A stretch of DNA of 64,000 bases. Source: Massilia timonae CCUG 45783. GTDB taxonomy: Bacteria; Pseudomonadota; Gammaproteobacteria; Burkholderiales; Burkholderiaceae_D. Below, piece by piece: positions 47,403 through 56,196 of this stretch. A program made the position numbers and the translations under genes. The notes under the pieces were generated by a model that searched no databases, was not told the origin of the DNA, and worked only from the letters and a program-made list of their open reading frames with translations. Positions within the stretch are counted from its first letter, which is position 1; each line of letters opens with the position of its first letter. Where the stretch lies: positions 846,388-910,387 of the forward strand of contig NZ_JH992924.1 in NCBI RefSeq assembly GCF_000315425.1, written 5' to 3'.

Positions 47403-48700
47403 GCCGGCAGCCTGAGCACGAAGCGGGCGCCGCCCAACGGTGAGCTTTCCACGCGCAGCGTCCCGCCGTGCAGGGCCACCGCCTTGTGCGCGATCGACAG
47501 GCCGAGCCCGAAGCCGCCGGTGGCGCGGTCGCGGCTGCGGTCGAGGCGGTAGAACGGGTCGAAGATCCGCTCGCGCTCGTCAAGGGGGATGCCGGGGCCG
47601 TCGTCGTCGACGGCGATCTCGACGCCATCCGGCGTGCGCCGCGCCGACAGCACGATGCGCCCCTGCGCATACTTCTGGGCATTGCGCAGCAGATTGCCGA
47701 CCGCGCGCGCCAGCAGGCGCGCGTCAGCCTCGACCGTGCCGAGCCCGGACGCCAGTTCGCAGGCCACCGGTTGCGGCGAAGGCGGCAGGGTGGCGCAGCA
47801 ATCGCGCAGCAGCGCTTCCAGCTCGACCGGCGCGCCCTGCAGCGTGCGCGTACTGTCGAGCTTACTCATATCGAGCAATTCCTTGACCAGGTTGTTCAGC
47901 TCGGACAGGTCGCCCTCCATGGCGGCGATGCGGCGGCTCAGCTCGGGATCCCTGGCCTTGGCGTCGAGCAGCTCGAGCGCGAATTCCAGGCGCGCGATCG
48001 GCGTGCGCAGTTCGTGCGACACCGAGTGCAGCAGGTTGCGCTGCGCTTCCATCAAGTCCTCGATGCGGCCGGCCATGTGGTTGATCCGTTCGGCCAGCGG
48101 ATAGACGGCGTCCGACGGTTTCAGCCGGGCGCGCACCGACAGCTTGCCAGCGCCGAACTCGTCCGCCATGCGCGACAGCGACTGCAGGGCGCGCCAATGC
48201 GAGCGCGACCACAGCGCGATCGGCACCAGCAGGGCGATGGCGACGATCACGTAGCGCAGCAGCTCCATCTTGAGCGCCTGTCCTGTATCGATCGGCAAGT
48301 TCCGGGCGTGCAAGACTTCGTCCTGGCTGCCGATATAGCGTTCGCCGTCCAGGTCGACCCGCCGGTAGAACGATTTGCCGGCCACGTCGATCACGATGTT
48401 GCCCCGCTCGAGCTCGGCGCGCTGGCCGGCGCCGAGGGCATCCAGCGCCTGGGCCAGGGGCATCAGGTCGTAGCGCACCTCGGACACTTCGCGCACATTG
48501 TTCAGGCGGGTCAGCCATTCGTCGCCGGGCGCCTGGTCGACGTATTGTTCGAGCAGGAAGATCTGGGCCGCGGCCTGGCGCCGCGCGATGTCGTCCAGCG
48601 GGTCGCCGAACAGGCGCGCGAAGGCGAAATAGATGACGAAGGTGGCAGCCGTGATCGACAGCATGACGAGCACGAAGAAGCGGAAGAAGATCCGGTTCAC
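47399..48700 (-). CDS. Sensor histidine kinase (RstB-like)
   Basis: 433 residues if GTG 48700 is the start (VNRIFFRFFVLVML, the usual beginning); an in-frame ATG exists at 48781. Transmembrane helix 1 is at residues 6-30, a periplasmic sensor at 30-148, helix 2 at 149-165, then HAMP, then H229 in HSVSHELRTPIARLEF, NLLRNAQKYA, DDDGPGIP and GFGLGLSIAHKA. The sequence resembles RstB/EnvZ-type kinases. Its cognate regulator is probably the gene at 50787-51473, separated by two plus-strand genes. Confidence 0.87.
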   Translation of the reverse strand: MNRIFFRFFVLVMLSITAATFVIYFAFARLFGDPLDDIARRQAAAQIFLLEQYVDQAPGDEWLTRLNNVREVSEVRYDLMPLAQALDALGAGQRAELERGNIVIDVAGKSFYRRVDLDGERYIGSQDEVLHARNLPIDTGQALKMELLRYVIVAIALLVPIALWSRSHWRALQSLSRMADEFGAGKLSVRARLKPSDAVYPLAERINHMAGRIEDLMEAQRNLLHSVSHELRTPIARLEFALELLDAKARDPELSRRIAAMEGDLSELNNLVKELLDMSKLDSTRTLQGAPVELEALLRDCCATLPPSPQPVACELASGLGTVEADARLLARAVGNLLRNAQKYAQGRIVLSARRTPDGVEIAVDDDGPGIPLDERERIFDPFYRLDRSRDRATGGFGLGLSIAHKAVALHGGTLRVESSPLGGARFVLRLPA

Positions 48701-48822
48701 GGGCGGGTCCTGGGTAACTGTCGGTCTGGCAGTGGTGCCGGCTGCATGGTGTCTCCTCGGGCACGAATTGTACAGGCGCAACGATTACTTTGGTGAGCCA
48801 TGAGAGCGGGAGGCAGCGCGGC

Positions 48823-48846
48823 TTACAAATTGATGACAATTGGCCG
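48823..48846. promoter_or_regulatory. Putative response-regulator operator, site 1
   Basis: TTACA, TTGA and GACAATTGG blocks in the kinase/mipA gap match the site at 51551-51574 in 20 of 24 positions. On the minus strand TTGTC and TTGTAA lie 11-12 bp apart, the spacing of OmpR-family half-sites. Confidence 0.5.
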
Positions 48847-49205
48847 ACATCTGGAGGGTGCATGACAGGAGGCCGGGCGATTACCATCTTTCCCATCATC
48901 AGGTTTTCCGTTTGCCCACCTGATGCGAAAGTATCGGTGGGTTTTTTTATTCATAGGAATCGACCCGCACGGGCCGCGCCGCGACCATAAGGAAGCGCTT
49001 ATGAGTATGGTGCGCGCGAGCAACATCGTCGAACCCGGCGCCGCGCCGGTCGGTTCCGAAGCGCCCGCGCGGCGCATAGCGCGGTTCCATGCGCTGACCG
49101 TGAACGCAGCCCGAACGGGAATGCGACGCTTGTCATAATGGGATGGGAGAGCGAAGCTTGCTCGACGTAAAATATCGACCAACGAACTCTCCGAGTACTT
49201 TCACG

Positions 49206-50039
49206 ATGAAACCATTTTTCGCCCTGGCCCTGGCGGCTGCGAGCACCGCAGCGAGTGCGCAGACGCCGGCCACCAACCCGATGCCCGACGGCAGCCGCGA
49301 CATGTACGCAGGGCTGGGCGCCGTCTCGCGGCCGCGTTACGAAGGGGCGGACAGCCAGAAGGTTTCAGCCTTGCCGGTGCTCCAGGTTCAATGGAGCAAC
49401 GGCCTTTTTATTTCCGGCATGAGCGCAGGGATGCATCTGTCCAACCGCCCGACGGTCGAATACGGTCCGCTGCTGTCGGTCCACCCCAACCGTGACGAGT
49501 CCGGCACGGGGCATGTCGTCGACGGCGTCGGCGTGACCAGCTCGCCCATGCAGTTCGCACGCACCGGCAACCGCCTGGACGGCATGAAGGACGTCAGCAC
49601 CCGCCTCGAAGGCGGGTTCTTCTTCAACTACTACCTGGCGCCGGAATGGCGGCTGACCAGCAGCGTGCTGCTCGGCGCGGGCAATGACCGCGACGGCGCG
49701 CGCATGCAGCTGGGCATCCAGCGCCTGGCGGTGCAGGTCGCGCCGCGGCATACGCTGTCGTTCAACGCCGGCGCCACCATCGTGAATGCCGACTACAGCC
49801 GCGCCTATTTCGGCGTCACTGGCCAGGAGTCCTGGCAAAGCGGCAATCCTCCGTATCGCCCGGGCGGCGGCCTCAAGGATGTCCGCGCCGGCGTGCGCTG
49901 GAACTGGGCGTTGAGCCCGTCCTGGATGCTGGTCACCAATGTCCAGGCCGCGCGCCTGGTCGGCAGCGTCCGCAATAGCCCGCTCGTCGAGCGGCCCACC
50001 AACGTGACGGTTTCGGCCGCCTTCGCCTACCGGTTTTGA
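49206..50039 (+). CDS. mipA: MipA/OmpV family outer-membrane protein
   Basis: 277 residues from ATG 49206. The signal peptide is MKPFFALALAAASTAASAQ. The MipA pattern includes MYAGLGAVSRPRYEGADSQKVSALPVLQVQWSNGLFISG, alternating beta strands and a C-terminal YRF typical of barrels. MipA binds the murein synthase PBP1B and hydrolase MltA in E. coli; OmpV-like members are porins. It sits between a sensor kinase and its regulator, a common site for regulated MipA genes. Confidence 0.88.
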   Translation: MKPFFALALAAASTAASAQTPATNPMPDGSRDMYAGLGAVSRPRYEGADSQKVSALPVLQVQWSNGLFISGMSAGMHLSNRPTVEYGPLLSVHPNRDESGTGHVVDGVGVTSSPMQFARTGNRLDGMKDVSTRLEGGFFFNYYLAPEWRLTSSVLLGAGNDRDGARMQLGIQRLAVQVAPRHTLSFNAGATIVNADYSRAYFGVTGQESWQSGNPPYRPGGGLKDVRAGVRWNWALSPSWMLVTNVQAARLVGSVRNSPLVERPTNVTVSAAFAYRF

Positions 50040-50734
50040 TGATGCGACGCGCACACCTCACCGCCTGCGTGACCTTGCTGCTGACGGCCGGAACGGCCGT
50101 GGCGCAATCGCGCGCCGGGGAATGGGTGAACTATCGCGACGCCTACCGCGCGATGGTGCTGTTTGACAAATACGGTGGCCCCAAGAATCTGCTGAACAAT
50201 CACTTGCAGGTGTTGCCGCGCGACAAGGGCGTGCTGGGGCCGGGCGCGCAACTGCTCATGCAGGGCAAGACCGTCCAGACCAGCCTGGCGCTGGATCCGC
50301 TCGGCCGCGCCGTGCTGCCGCTGCTGAAGGCGGCCTATGACGAAAACGCGGTGTTGACGCCAAACCGGCCGCTGGGCGGCTTCACCGTGAAGCCGCGGGT
50401 CTCGCTGGCGCTGCGCGCCGACGGTTCGTACGACGTGGCCGACCTGCGCGCGGCCTGCGAGCAGGCGCTCGGCTTCGCTCGCTATGCCGACAACTCGGCG
50501 CGCGGCCGCCAATGCGTCGGCGTGCGCCTGGTGTTCCCGAAAGAGGGCGCGGCGGCGGGCGTGCGGGTGCGTACGGGCGGCGCCGAACAGGCGTTGCCGG
50601 CGGCGCGCGGGGCCGCCTTCGCGGGCGACCTTGATGCCGACTTCCCGGTCGTCACCTACCGTTTCGGCGCGCAGCCGGCGGGCCAGGTCGTCACTTACAA
50701 CGCTCCGCTGGCGATCGTGCCGCTGTTCGAGTAA
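50039..50734 (+). CDS. Exported protein, possibly DUF2987
   Basis: 231 residues from the ATG that overlaps the mipA stop by one base (TGATG). A signal peptide (MMRRAHLTACVTLLLTAGTAVAQ) precedes GEWVNYRDAYRAMVLFDKYGGPKNLLNNHLQVLP. The rest is mostly beta with DAYDENAVLTPNRPLGGF-like turns and a DLRAACEQALGFARY helix. The start of the mature part resembles DUF2987 but I am not sure. It is coupled to mipA. Confidence 0.6.
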   Translation: MMRRAHLTACVTLLLTAGTAVAQSRAGEWVNYRDAYRAMVLFDKYGGPKNLLNNHLQVLPRDKGVLGPGAQLLMQGKTVQTSLALDPLGRAVLPLLKAAYDENAVLTPNRPLGGFTVKPRVSLALRADGSYDVADLRAACEQALGFARYADNSARGRQCVGVRLVFPKEGAAAGVRVRTGGAEQALPAARGAAFAGDLDADFPVVTYRFGAQPAGQVVTYNAPLAIVPLFE

Positions 50735-50747
50735 CCGGCGCGCGACG

Positions 50748-50773
50748 AAAAAAAACCTGCACGGCGCAGGTTT
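50748..50773 (-). terminator. Terminator of the response regulator gene
   Basis: Stem AAACCTGC (50753-50760) with GCAGGTTT (50766-50773). On the minus strand it is followed by a run of T (50755-50748). Confidence 0.8.
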
Positions 50774-50786
50774 CATGGGGAGGTCG

Positions 50787-51473
50787 TCAATTCCAGGCCG
50801 ACGGCGAGAACAGGTAACCTTCGCCCCACACCGTCTTGATCTTTTCCGATTCGGCATCGTCGAACTTGCGGCGCAGCTTCGAGATGCAGTTGTCGATGCT
50901 GCGATCCAGGCCGTCGAATTCGATGCCGCGCATCTTCTTGAGCAGGGCGTCGCGCGACAGCACGCGTCCGGCCGCCTCGGCCAGCACCAGCAGCAGCTTG
51001 TATTCGGTATTCGACAGCACGCAGGGCTGGCCGCGCCAGACCACGCTGCGGTCGGAGGTGGCGATGCGCAGGGCGCCGAACTGCAGCACGCGCGCATCGA
51101 CGCCCGACTTGGCCTGGGTGCGGCGCATCAGCGCGCGCAGGCGCGCCAGCAGCACGCGCGGCTGGACCGGCTTGTTGACGAAGTCGTCGGCGCCTTGCTC
51201 GAGGCCGGAGACTTCGTCGTAGGAGTCCTCGCGCGCGGTGAGGATGAGGATGGGCACGTCGGACTGGTCGCGAATCTGGCGGCAGACGACCATGCCGTCC
51301 AGGCCCGGCAGCATCAGGTCGAGGATCACGACGTCGGGCGCCAGTTCCTTGAAGCGGCCGAGCGCCGCATCGCCGCGCGTGACCAGTTCGACCGCGAATT
51401 CATAGCCGGACAGGTATTCGGTGACGAGCTCGGCCAGGCGCGCATCGTCTTCCACCAACATCACTCGGTACAT
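50787..51473 (-). CDS. OmpR-family response regulator (RstA-like)
   Basis: 228 residues from ATG 51473, chosen for its GGAG site. The receiver domain has VEDDARLAEL, phospho-acceptor D52 (VVILDLMLPGLDG) and K near 101 (FVNKPVQPR). The C-terminal winged helix ends RSIDNCISKLRRKFDDAESEKIKTVWGEGYLF. It resembles RstA. A copy of the proposed operator lies 78-101 bp upstream, so it may control itself. Its likely kinase is at 47399-48700. Confidence 0.9.
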   Translation of the reverse strand: MYRVMLVEDDARLAELVTEYLSGYEFAVELVTRGDAALGRFKELAPDVVILDLMLPGLDGMVVCRQIRDQSDVPILILTAREDSYDEVSGLEQGADDFVNKPVQPRVLLARLRALMRRTQAKSGVDARVLQFGALRIATSDRSVVWRGQPCVLSNTEYKLLLVLAEAAGRVLSRDALLKKMRGIEFDGLDRSIDNCISKLRRKFDDAESEKIKTVWGEGYLFSPSAWN

Positions 51474-51550
51474 ACATTTTCTCCTTGGTCTGCCATTGTA
51501 TAAGACCAAGTGTCGAATTAACACATCCTCCAGAAATAGAAGACAGTTCA

Positions 51551-51574
51551 TTACAGTTTGACGACAATTGGGCG
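51551..51574. promoter_or_regulatory. Putative response-regulator operator, site 2
   Basis: Second copy of the 24-bp motif (20/24 to 48823-48846), in the gap between the regulator gene (minus) and the decarboxylase-like gene (plus). Confidence 0.5.
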
Positions 51575-51702
51575 GGCTTGCACCTTGTCGAGATGCCTCC
51601 GGGATGGCAGGAGAGCGGACTGATCCATATCAAACAGGCGTGATCGGGCGGCAGTTAAAAAGGTGATCGTTCCATGTTGATCACCATGCCAAAGGAGACG
51701 CC

Positions 51703-52686
51703 GTGACGATCGCCCTGCATGACGCGCAATTCGACATCGATCCCGGCGCCGTCGATCCGCACGGCGGCTGGCTGCGCCTGGCCGACGCTGCCTGCGCCGC
51801 CAACCTGGCCACCATCGACCGGCATGCGCCGCAGGCCGGGAGCATGGCGGGCGCGCGCATCGGGGACGTGGGCGCCCTGCTGCACGGCCTGAACACGGTC
51901 CTTACCCATGCGCCGGGCTTCGTCGACGGCGAGCTGATCGGCCTGCCGTTTTCCGCCTTCCTGGCGGAGTTCGGCAGCACCGCGCGCGGCGCCGCCTTGT
52001 TCAGGCAGCCCACCGTCAGCCTCCTGATGTCGAACATCCTGACCGACTGGCACGCCTTCCTCGACAGCCCGGCCTCGAATGCGGGTTTTCGCATCGAAGG
52101 CGAACAGTGGCTGGCGCCAGACGTGAAGGAGCGCTACCGGTTCGCTCTATGGAAAAAGGATGCCGGCAAGCCGCCTTACTGGAAAAGCTGGAATGCCTTC
52201 CTGGCCCGCACCTTCGAGCATCCCGGGCCGGCGCGCGCGCCGGCGCCCGGGGACGCACGCCGGTCCGGGGACAGGCATCGCTCGCCGGCCGATCTCCTCG
52301 CATCCAGCGTGCCGCGGCAGCAGGCGCTGATCGACGATTACCGGCTGCTGGACCTGTTCGAAGGTGGCCAGGTCTTCCAGACCGACCTGGGTCCATATGA
52401 CTTCCACCGCTGGTGGGCGCCGGCCGATGGCGAAGTGCTGTTCGATCCGTTCACCATTCCCGGCTGCTTCATCGGCCAGGACCGCGCGCGCGGGGTGATC
52501 GTGATCAGGACCGAGGACCATGGTCACGTGTGCTGCATCGCGCTGGGCATGAGCGAAGTCGCCAGCATCGCGTTCGATCCTGGCATGCGGCGCGGCGCGC
52601 GGGTGCGCAAGGGCCAGGAGATGGGGATGTTCAAGGGCGGCGGGTCGTCCTTCGCGCTCGTTGTCGAAAAGCCGCCCGCCGACTAG
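51703..52686 (+). CDS. Phosphatidylserine-decarboxylase-like pyruvoyl enzyme (PsiD-like)
   Basis: 327 residues. The N-terminal half (LLMSNILTDWHAFLDSPAS) resembles the PSDC domain before some non-canonical decarboxylases. It is followed by YWKSWNAFLARTF (the FF.R.F motif of PS decarboxylases), YDFHRWWAPADGEV, the GxVxxI/LGMSEVASI strands and KGQEMGMFKGGGSSF. The motif where the chain self-cleaves to give a pyruvoyl serine is GGSS, not the LGST of housekeeping Psd. GGSS occurs in fungal-type decarboxylases such as PsiD that act on amino acids. Substrate unknown; tryptophan or a related amine is possible. Confidence 0.75.
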   Translation: MTIALHDAQFDIDPGAVDPHGGWLRLADAACAANLATIDRHAPQAGSMAGARIGDVGALLHGLNTVLTHAPGFVDGELIGLPFSAFLAEFGSTARGAALFRQPTVSLLMSNILTDWHAFLDSPASNAGFRIEGEQWLAPDVKERYRFALWKKDAGKPPYWKSWNAFLARTFEHPGPARAPAPGDARRSGDRHRSPADLLASSVPRQQALIDDYRLLDLFEGGQVFQTDLGPYDFHRWWAPADGEVLFDPFTIPGCFIGQDRARGVIVIRTEDHGHVCCIALGMSEVASIAFDPGMRRGARVRKGQEMGMFKGGGSSFALVVEKPPAD

Positions 52687-53258
52687 ACCAACGTCCGCCC
52701 CCCCCACACAAAACAGGACGGCGGGCAGTGCGCCACGATGATTTTTCAACGACAGGCTCGCGTTGAAGGCATTGAGCGACTACAGTGTATTGATGAGCAT
52801 GACGCAGTCGCACCTTCCCTGAGGCCAGGCCGCCACGCGGCGGCCAAATCAAGCCCGCCTGGCGGCGGCCCGCTAAAAACTCAAAACATAACCGCGGTCA
52901 ATGATTCTCAAAATCGGCTCCAGCAACATCATCTCACTTTCACCGTTTTCCAGATCACGATGCGGCGCCGTCCGTTTCGGGCGCCGATGGTGAAAGCAGG
53001 GGAACGCAATACCTTTGCGGTCGTCCAGGGTAGCAATCTTGCTAGATGAGGAGAGCGGCAATAGCGCACATCAAAATCTGGAGAGCACTGTAGCAAGCGG
53101 CTGTCTCGCCTGGCGGGCAGGTTGGCCGCCAGGAGCATGCCGACGTCCTTTTTGCTGGCAGGGTGCTTTAACAATTTTAACTAGAAAAGGCGTAGGGGTT
53201 GGCGCGCGAGTCCATGACTCGACGTGGAGCATGCACATCACACCATAAAAATGGAGAC
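52687..53258. other. Intergenic region before the oxalate genes, no gene supported
   Basis: It has a GC-rich hairpin near 52826 (GGCCGCCACGCGGCGGCC) and a stretch of lower GC at 52870-52960. It should hold the oxlT promoter but I see no convincing -35/-10 pair. Confidence 0.4.
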
Positions 53259-53366
53259 ATGAAAATGCTGGAAACCATAACCAGGCAGGCGCCCCGGGCG
53301 CCCGCATATCCGTCTGCACGTTGGGAAGAACAACACCACACCGATCGAGGAGCGCCAAATGCATAA
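53259..53366 (+). CDS. Possible 35-residue leader ORF overlapping oxlT
   Basis: MKMLETITRQAPRAPAY... with TGGAGA just before the ATG; its TAA lies 5 bp inside oxlT (8-bp overlap). The peptide is polar and not a transporter subunit. The overlap suggests translational coupling. Could be chance. Confidence 0.3.
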   Translation: MKMLETITRQAPRAPAYPSARWEEQHHTDRGAPNA

Positions 53367-54681
53367 TTCATCGGCAGCCGCGCTTCAGCCACAGCAACCG
53401 GCCTCCGGCAATACGCGCTGGTTCCAGCTCGCCGTCGGCGTCGTCTGCATGATCGCCACCGCGAACATCCAGTATGCATGGACCCTGTTCGTTCCCGAAA
53501 TCCAGGGTGAGTTCGGCTGGTCGCGGGCCAGCATCCAGGTCGCCTTCACGCTGTTCGTCATCGTCCAGACCTGGCTCGCACCGCTCGAAGGCTACTTCAT
53601 CGATAAATTCGGTCCGCGCATGATGGTCGCCTTCGGGGCCATCTTCATCGGCCTGGCCTGGATCATCAACTCGCAAGCCACCAGCCTGGCCGGCTTCTAC
53701 GCTGGCGCGGCCGTCGGCGGCATCGGCGTGGGCTCGATCTATGCCACCTGCATCAATAACGCGATCAAGTGGTTCCCGGATCGCCGCGGCCTGGCCGTCG
53801 GCCTCACGGCGGGTGGCTACGGCGCCGGTTCGGCCGCCACGATCCTGCCGATCGCGGCCATGATCGAGTCGTCGGGCTTCCAGCAGACCTTCCTGTTCTT
53901 CGGGATCCTGCAAGGCACCCTGGCCTTCGTCGCCGCCTGGTTCCTGCGCTCGCCAAAAGCGACCGAGGTCAGGAAGTCGGGCAAGCTGGTGCAATCGACG
54001 CACGACTACACGCTCAAGGAAGCGCTGAACACCAAGTTGTTCTGGCTGATGCTGGTGATGTTCGTGCTGGTGGTCACCGGCGGCATGATGGCGGTGGCGC
54101 AGCTGGGCGTGATCGCGCAAGACCTGGGCGTGAAGGAATTCCAGGTCGACCTGCACTTCTTCGTGATGGCCGCCTTGCCGCTGGCGCTGATGCTCGACCG
54201 GATCATGAACGGCATCTCGCGGCCGCTGTTCGGCTGGATCTCGGACCACATCGGCCGCGAGAAGACCATGGTCATCGCGTTCACGCTCGAAGGCTGCGGC
54301 ATCATCGCGCTCGGCTACTTCGGCAGCAACCCGTACGCTTTCCTGATCCTGTCCGGCGTCGTGTTCCTGGCCTGGGGCGAGGTGTACTCGCTGTTCTCGG
54401 CCCTGGCCGGCGATGCCTTCGGCACCAAGCACATCGGCAAGATCTACGGCGTCCTGTACACCGCGAAGGGCATCGGCGCGCTGTTCGTCCCGGTCGGCAA
54501 CCTGATGATGGAGGCGACCGGCACCTGGTCGACCGTCCTGTACACGGTCGCCATCATGGACTTGACCGCGGCGCTGCTGGCGATCACGGTGCTGCGACCG
54601 GTGCTGCGCAACCACGTCAGCTACTCCAGGAGTCGCTATGCCGAGGAGAACGCGGTCGGGAAAGGGCCTTTGCCTGCATGA
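53359..54681 (+). CDS. oxlT: Oxalate/formate antiporter (MFS)
   Basis: 440 residues, 12 transmembrane helices. OxlT-family signatures: NIQYAWTLFVPEIQGEFGWSRASIQVAFTLFVIVQTWLAPLEGYFIDKFGPR, then YGAGSAATILP and WISDHIGREKTMV. It exchanges oxalate for formate across the inner membrane. The GAGG site lies 8 bp before ATG. It is followed by its own terminator and then by frc. Confidence 0.9.
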   Translation: MHNSSAAALQPQQPASGNTRWFQLAVGVVCMIATANIQYAWTLFVPEIQGEFGWSRASIQVAFTLFVIVQTWLAPLEGYFIDKFGPRMMVAFGAIFIGLAWIINSQATSLAGFYAGAAVGGIGVGSIYATCINNAIKWFPDRRGLAVGLTAGGYGAGSAATILPIAAMIESSGFQQTFLFFGILQGTLAFVAAWFLRSPKATEVRKSGKLVQSTHDYTLKEALNTKLFWLMLVMFVLVVTGGMMAVAQLGVIAQDLGVKEFQVDLHFFVMAALPLALMLDRIMNGISRPLFGWISDHIGREKTMVIAFTLEGCGIIALGYFGSNPYAFLILSGVVFLAWGEVYSLFSALAGDAFGTKHIGKIYGVLYTAKGIGALFVPVGNLMMEATGTWSTVLYTVAIMDLTAALLAITVLRPVLRNHVSYSRSRYAEENAVGKGPLPA

Positions 54682-54715
54682 TGGCCTTGCCGCAAGCGTA
54701 GCGTGACAGGGAAAG

Positions 54716-54738
54716 GGGCTTCTTCGGAAGCCCTTTTT
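54716..54738 (+). terminator. Terminator after oxlT
   Basis: GGGCTTC-TTCG-GAAGCCC (54716-54733) with a stable UUCG tetraloop and TTTTT. Confidence 0.92.
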
Positions 54739-54948
54739 CTTGCCGATGAAACGGTATTTCAATGTCAAATCGCTATTTCATGAATCTTGACGGCGGTCAT
54801 TGAGCTCGGCCGGTGCGTTTCGCTACCATCAATTGGCGTTTTGCTCTCACGCGCTGAGGCAAGCGGCGAAGTGTGCACCGCAGCGTGCATTAAGGCGTTG
54901 GCGGGAGCAGAATGCAATGGCTGAGTTAAATCTTCGGAGGAAACTGGT

Positions 54949-56196
54949 ATGGGCAAGGCATTGGAAGGCGTTCGCATCCTCGATTTCACCCATGTCCAGT
55001 CCGGACCGACCTGCACCCAGCTGCTGGCCTGGTTCGGGGCCGACGTCATCAAGGTCGAGCGCGCCGGCGAGGGCGATGCGACCCGCGGCCAGTTGCGCGA
55101 CATCGCGGGCGTGGACAGCCTGTACTTCACCATGCTCAACCATAACAAGCGCTCCATGACGCTGGATACCAAGCGGCCCGACGGCAAGAAGGTGCTCGAA
55201 ACGCTGATCAGGCAATGCGACGTGCTGGTCGAAAACTTCGCGCCGGGCGCGCTGGATCGGATGGGCTTCAGCTGGGAACGTATCCAGGAACTCAATCCGC
55301 GCATGATCGTGGCCTCGGTCAAGGGTTTCGGCCCCGGCCCCTACGAGCACTGCAAGGTCTACGAAAACGTCGCCCAGTGCACCGGCGGCGCGGCGGCCAC
55401 CACCGGCTTCGACGATGGCCCGCCGATGGTCAGCGGCGCCCAGATCGGCGACAGCGGCAGCGGCCTGCACCTGGCGCTGGGCATCGTGACCGCGCTCTAC
55501 CAGCGTAACACCACGGGACGCGGCCAACGGGTCCTCACCGCGATGCAGGACGCCGTGCTGAACCTGTGCCGGGTCAAGTTGCGCGACCAGCAGCGTCTCG
55601 AGCGCAACGGCGTCATGGAAGAGTATCCGCAGTTCGCGGAGGGCCGCTTCGGCGAGTCCGTCCCACGCGCGGGCAATGCCTCGGGCGGTGGCCAACCCGG
55701 CTGGATCCTCAAGTGCAAGGGCTGGGAGAGCGATCCCAATGCGTACATCTATTTCATTGCGCAGGCCCAGGTCTGGCCTTCGGTCTGCAAGCTGATCGGG
55801 CGCGAGGAGTGGATCCTTGATCCCGATTACGCGACGCCGAAGGCGCGCCTGCCGCGCCTGATGGCGATCTTTGCCGCCGTCGAGGAGTGGAGCACCACGC
55901 TGACCAAGTTCGAGGCGATGGATATCCTCAACAAATACGATATCCCATGCGGGCCGATCCTCTCGATGAAGGAAATCGCCGAAGATCCGTCATTGCGCGC
56001 CACCGGCACGATCGTCGAGGTCGATCATCCCGAGCGTGGCTCCTATCTCACGGTGGGCAACCCGATCAAGCTGTCCGACAGCCCGACCGAGGTGCGCCGC
56101 TCGCCGCTGCTGGGCGAGCATACCGACGAATTGCTGTCCGAGCTCGGCTACTCTCCCGAGCAGATCGCCATGCTGCGCGAAGAGCGGGTGATCTAG
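54949..56196 (+). CDS. frc: Formyl-CoA:oxalate CoA-transferase
   Basis: 415 residues, class III CoA-transferase. D168 in GAQIGDSGSG is equivalent to the catalytic aspartate of Oxalobacter Frc, and the glycine loop is GGGQPGWILKCKGW. It activates oxalate to oxalyl-CoA. The usual partner oxalyl-CoA decarboxylase (oxc) is not in the window; the product may be reduced to glyoxylate instead, which would feed the gcl genes next door. AGGAGG-like site (GGAGGAAAC) upstream. Confidence 0.93.
   Translation: MGKALEGVRILDFTHVQSGPTCTQLLAWFGADVIKVERAGEGDATRGQLRDIAGVDSLYFTMLNHNKRSMTLDTKRPDGKKVLETLIRQCDVLVENFAPGALDRMGFSWERIQELNPRMIVASVKGFGPGPYEHCKVYENVAQCTGGAAATTGFDDGPPMVSGAQIGDSGSGLHLALGIVTALYQRNTTGRGQRVLTAMQDAVLNLCRVKLRDQQRLERNGVMEEYPQFAEGRFGESVPRAGNASGGGQPGWILKCKGWESDPNAYIYFIAQAQVWPSVCKLIGREEWILDPDYATPKARLPRLMAIFAAVEEWSTTLTKFEAMDILNKYDIPCGPILSMKEIAEDPSLRATGTIVEVDHPERGSYLTVGNPIKLSDSPTEVRRSPLLGEHTDELLSELGYSPEQIAMLREERVI

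Noticed and set aside
53140..53180. Sigma-54-like TGGCA ... GC upstream of oxlT
   Set aside because: Spacing between GG and GC is too short for a sigma-54 promoter.
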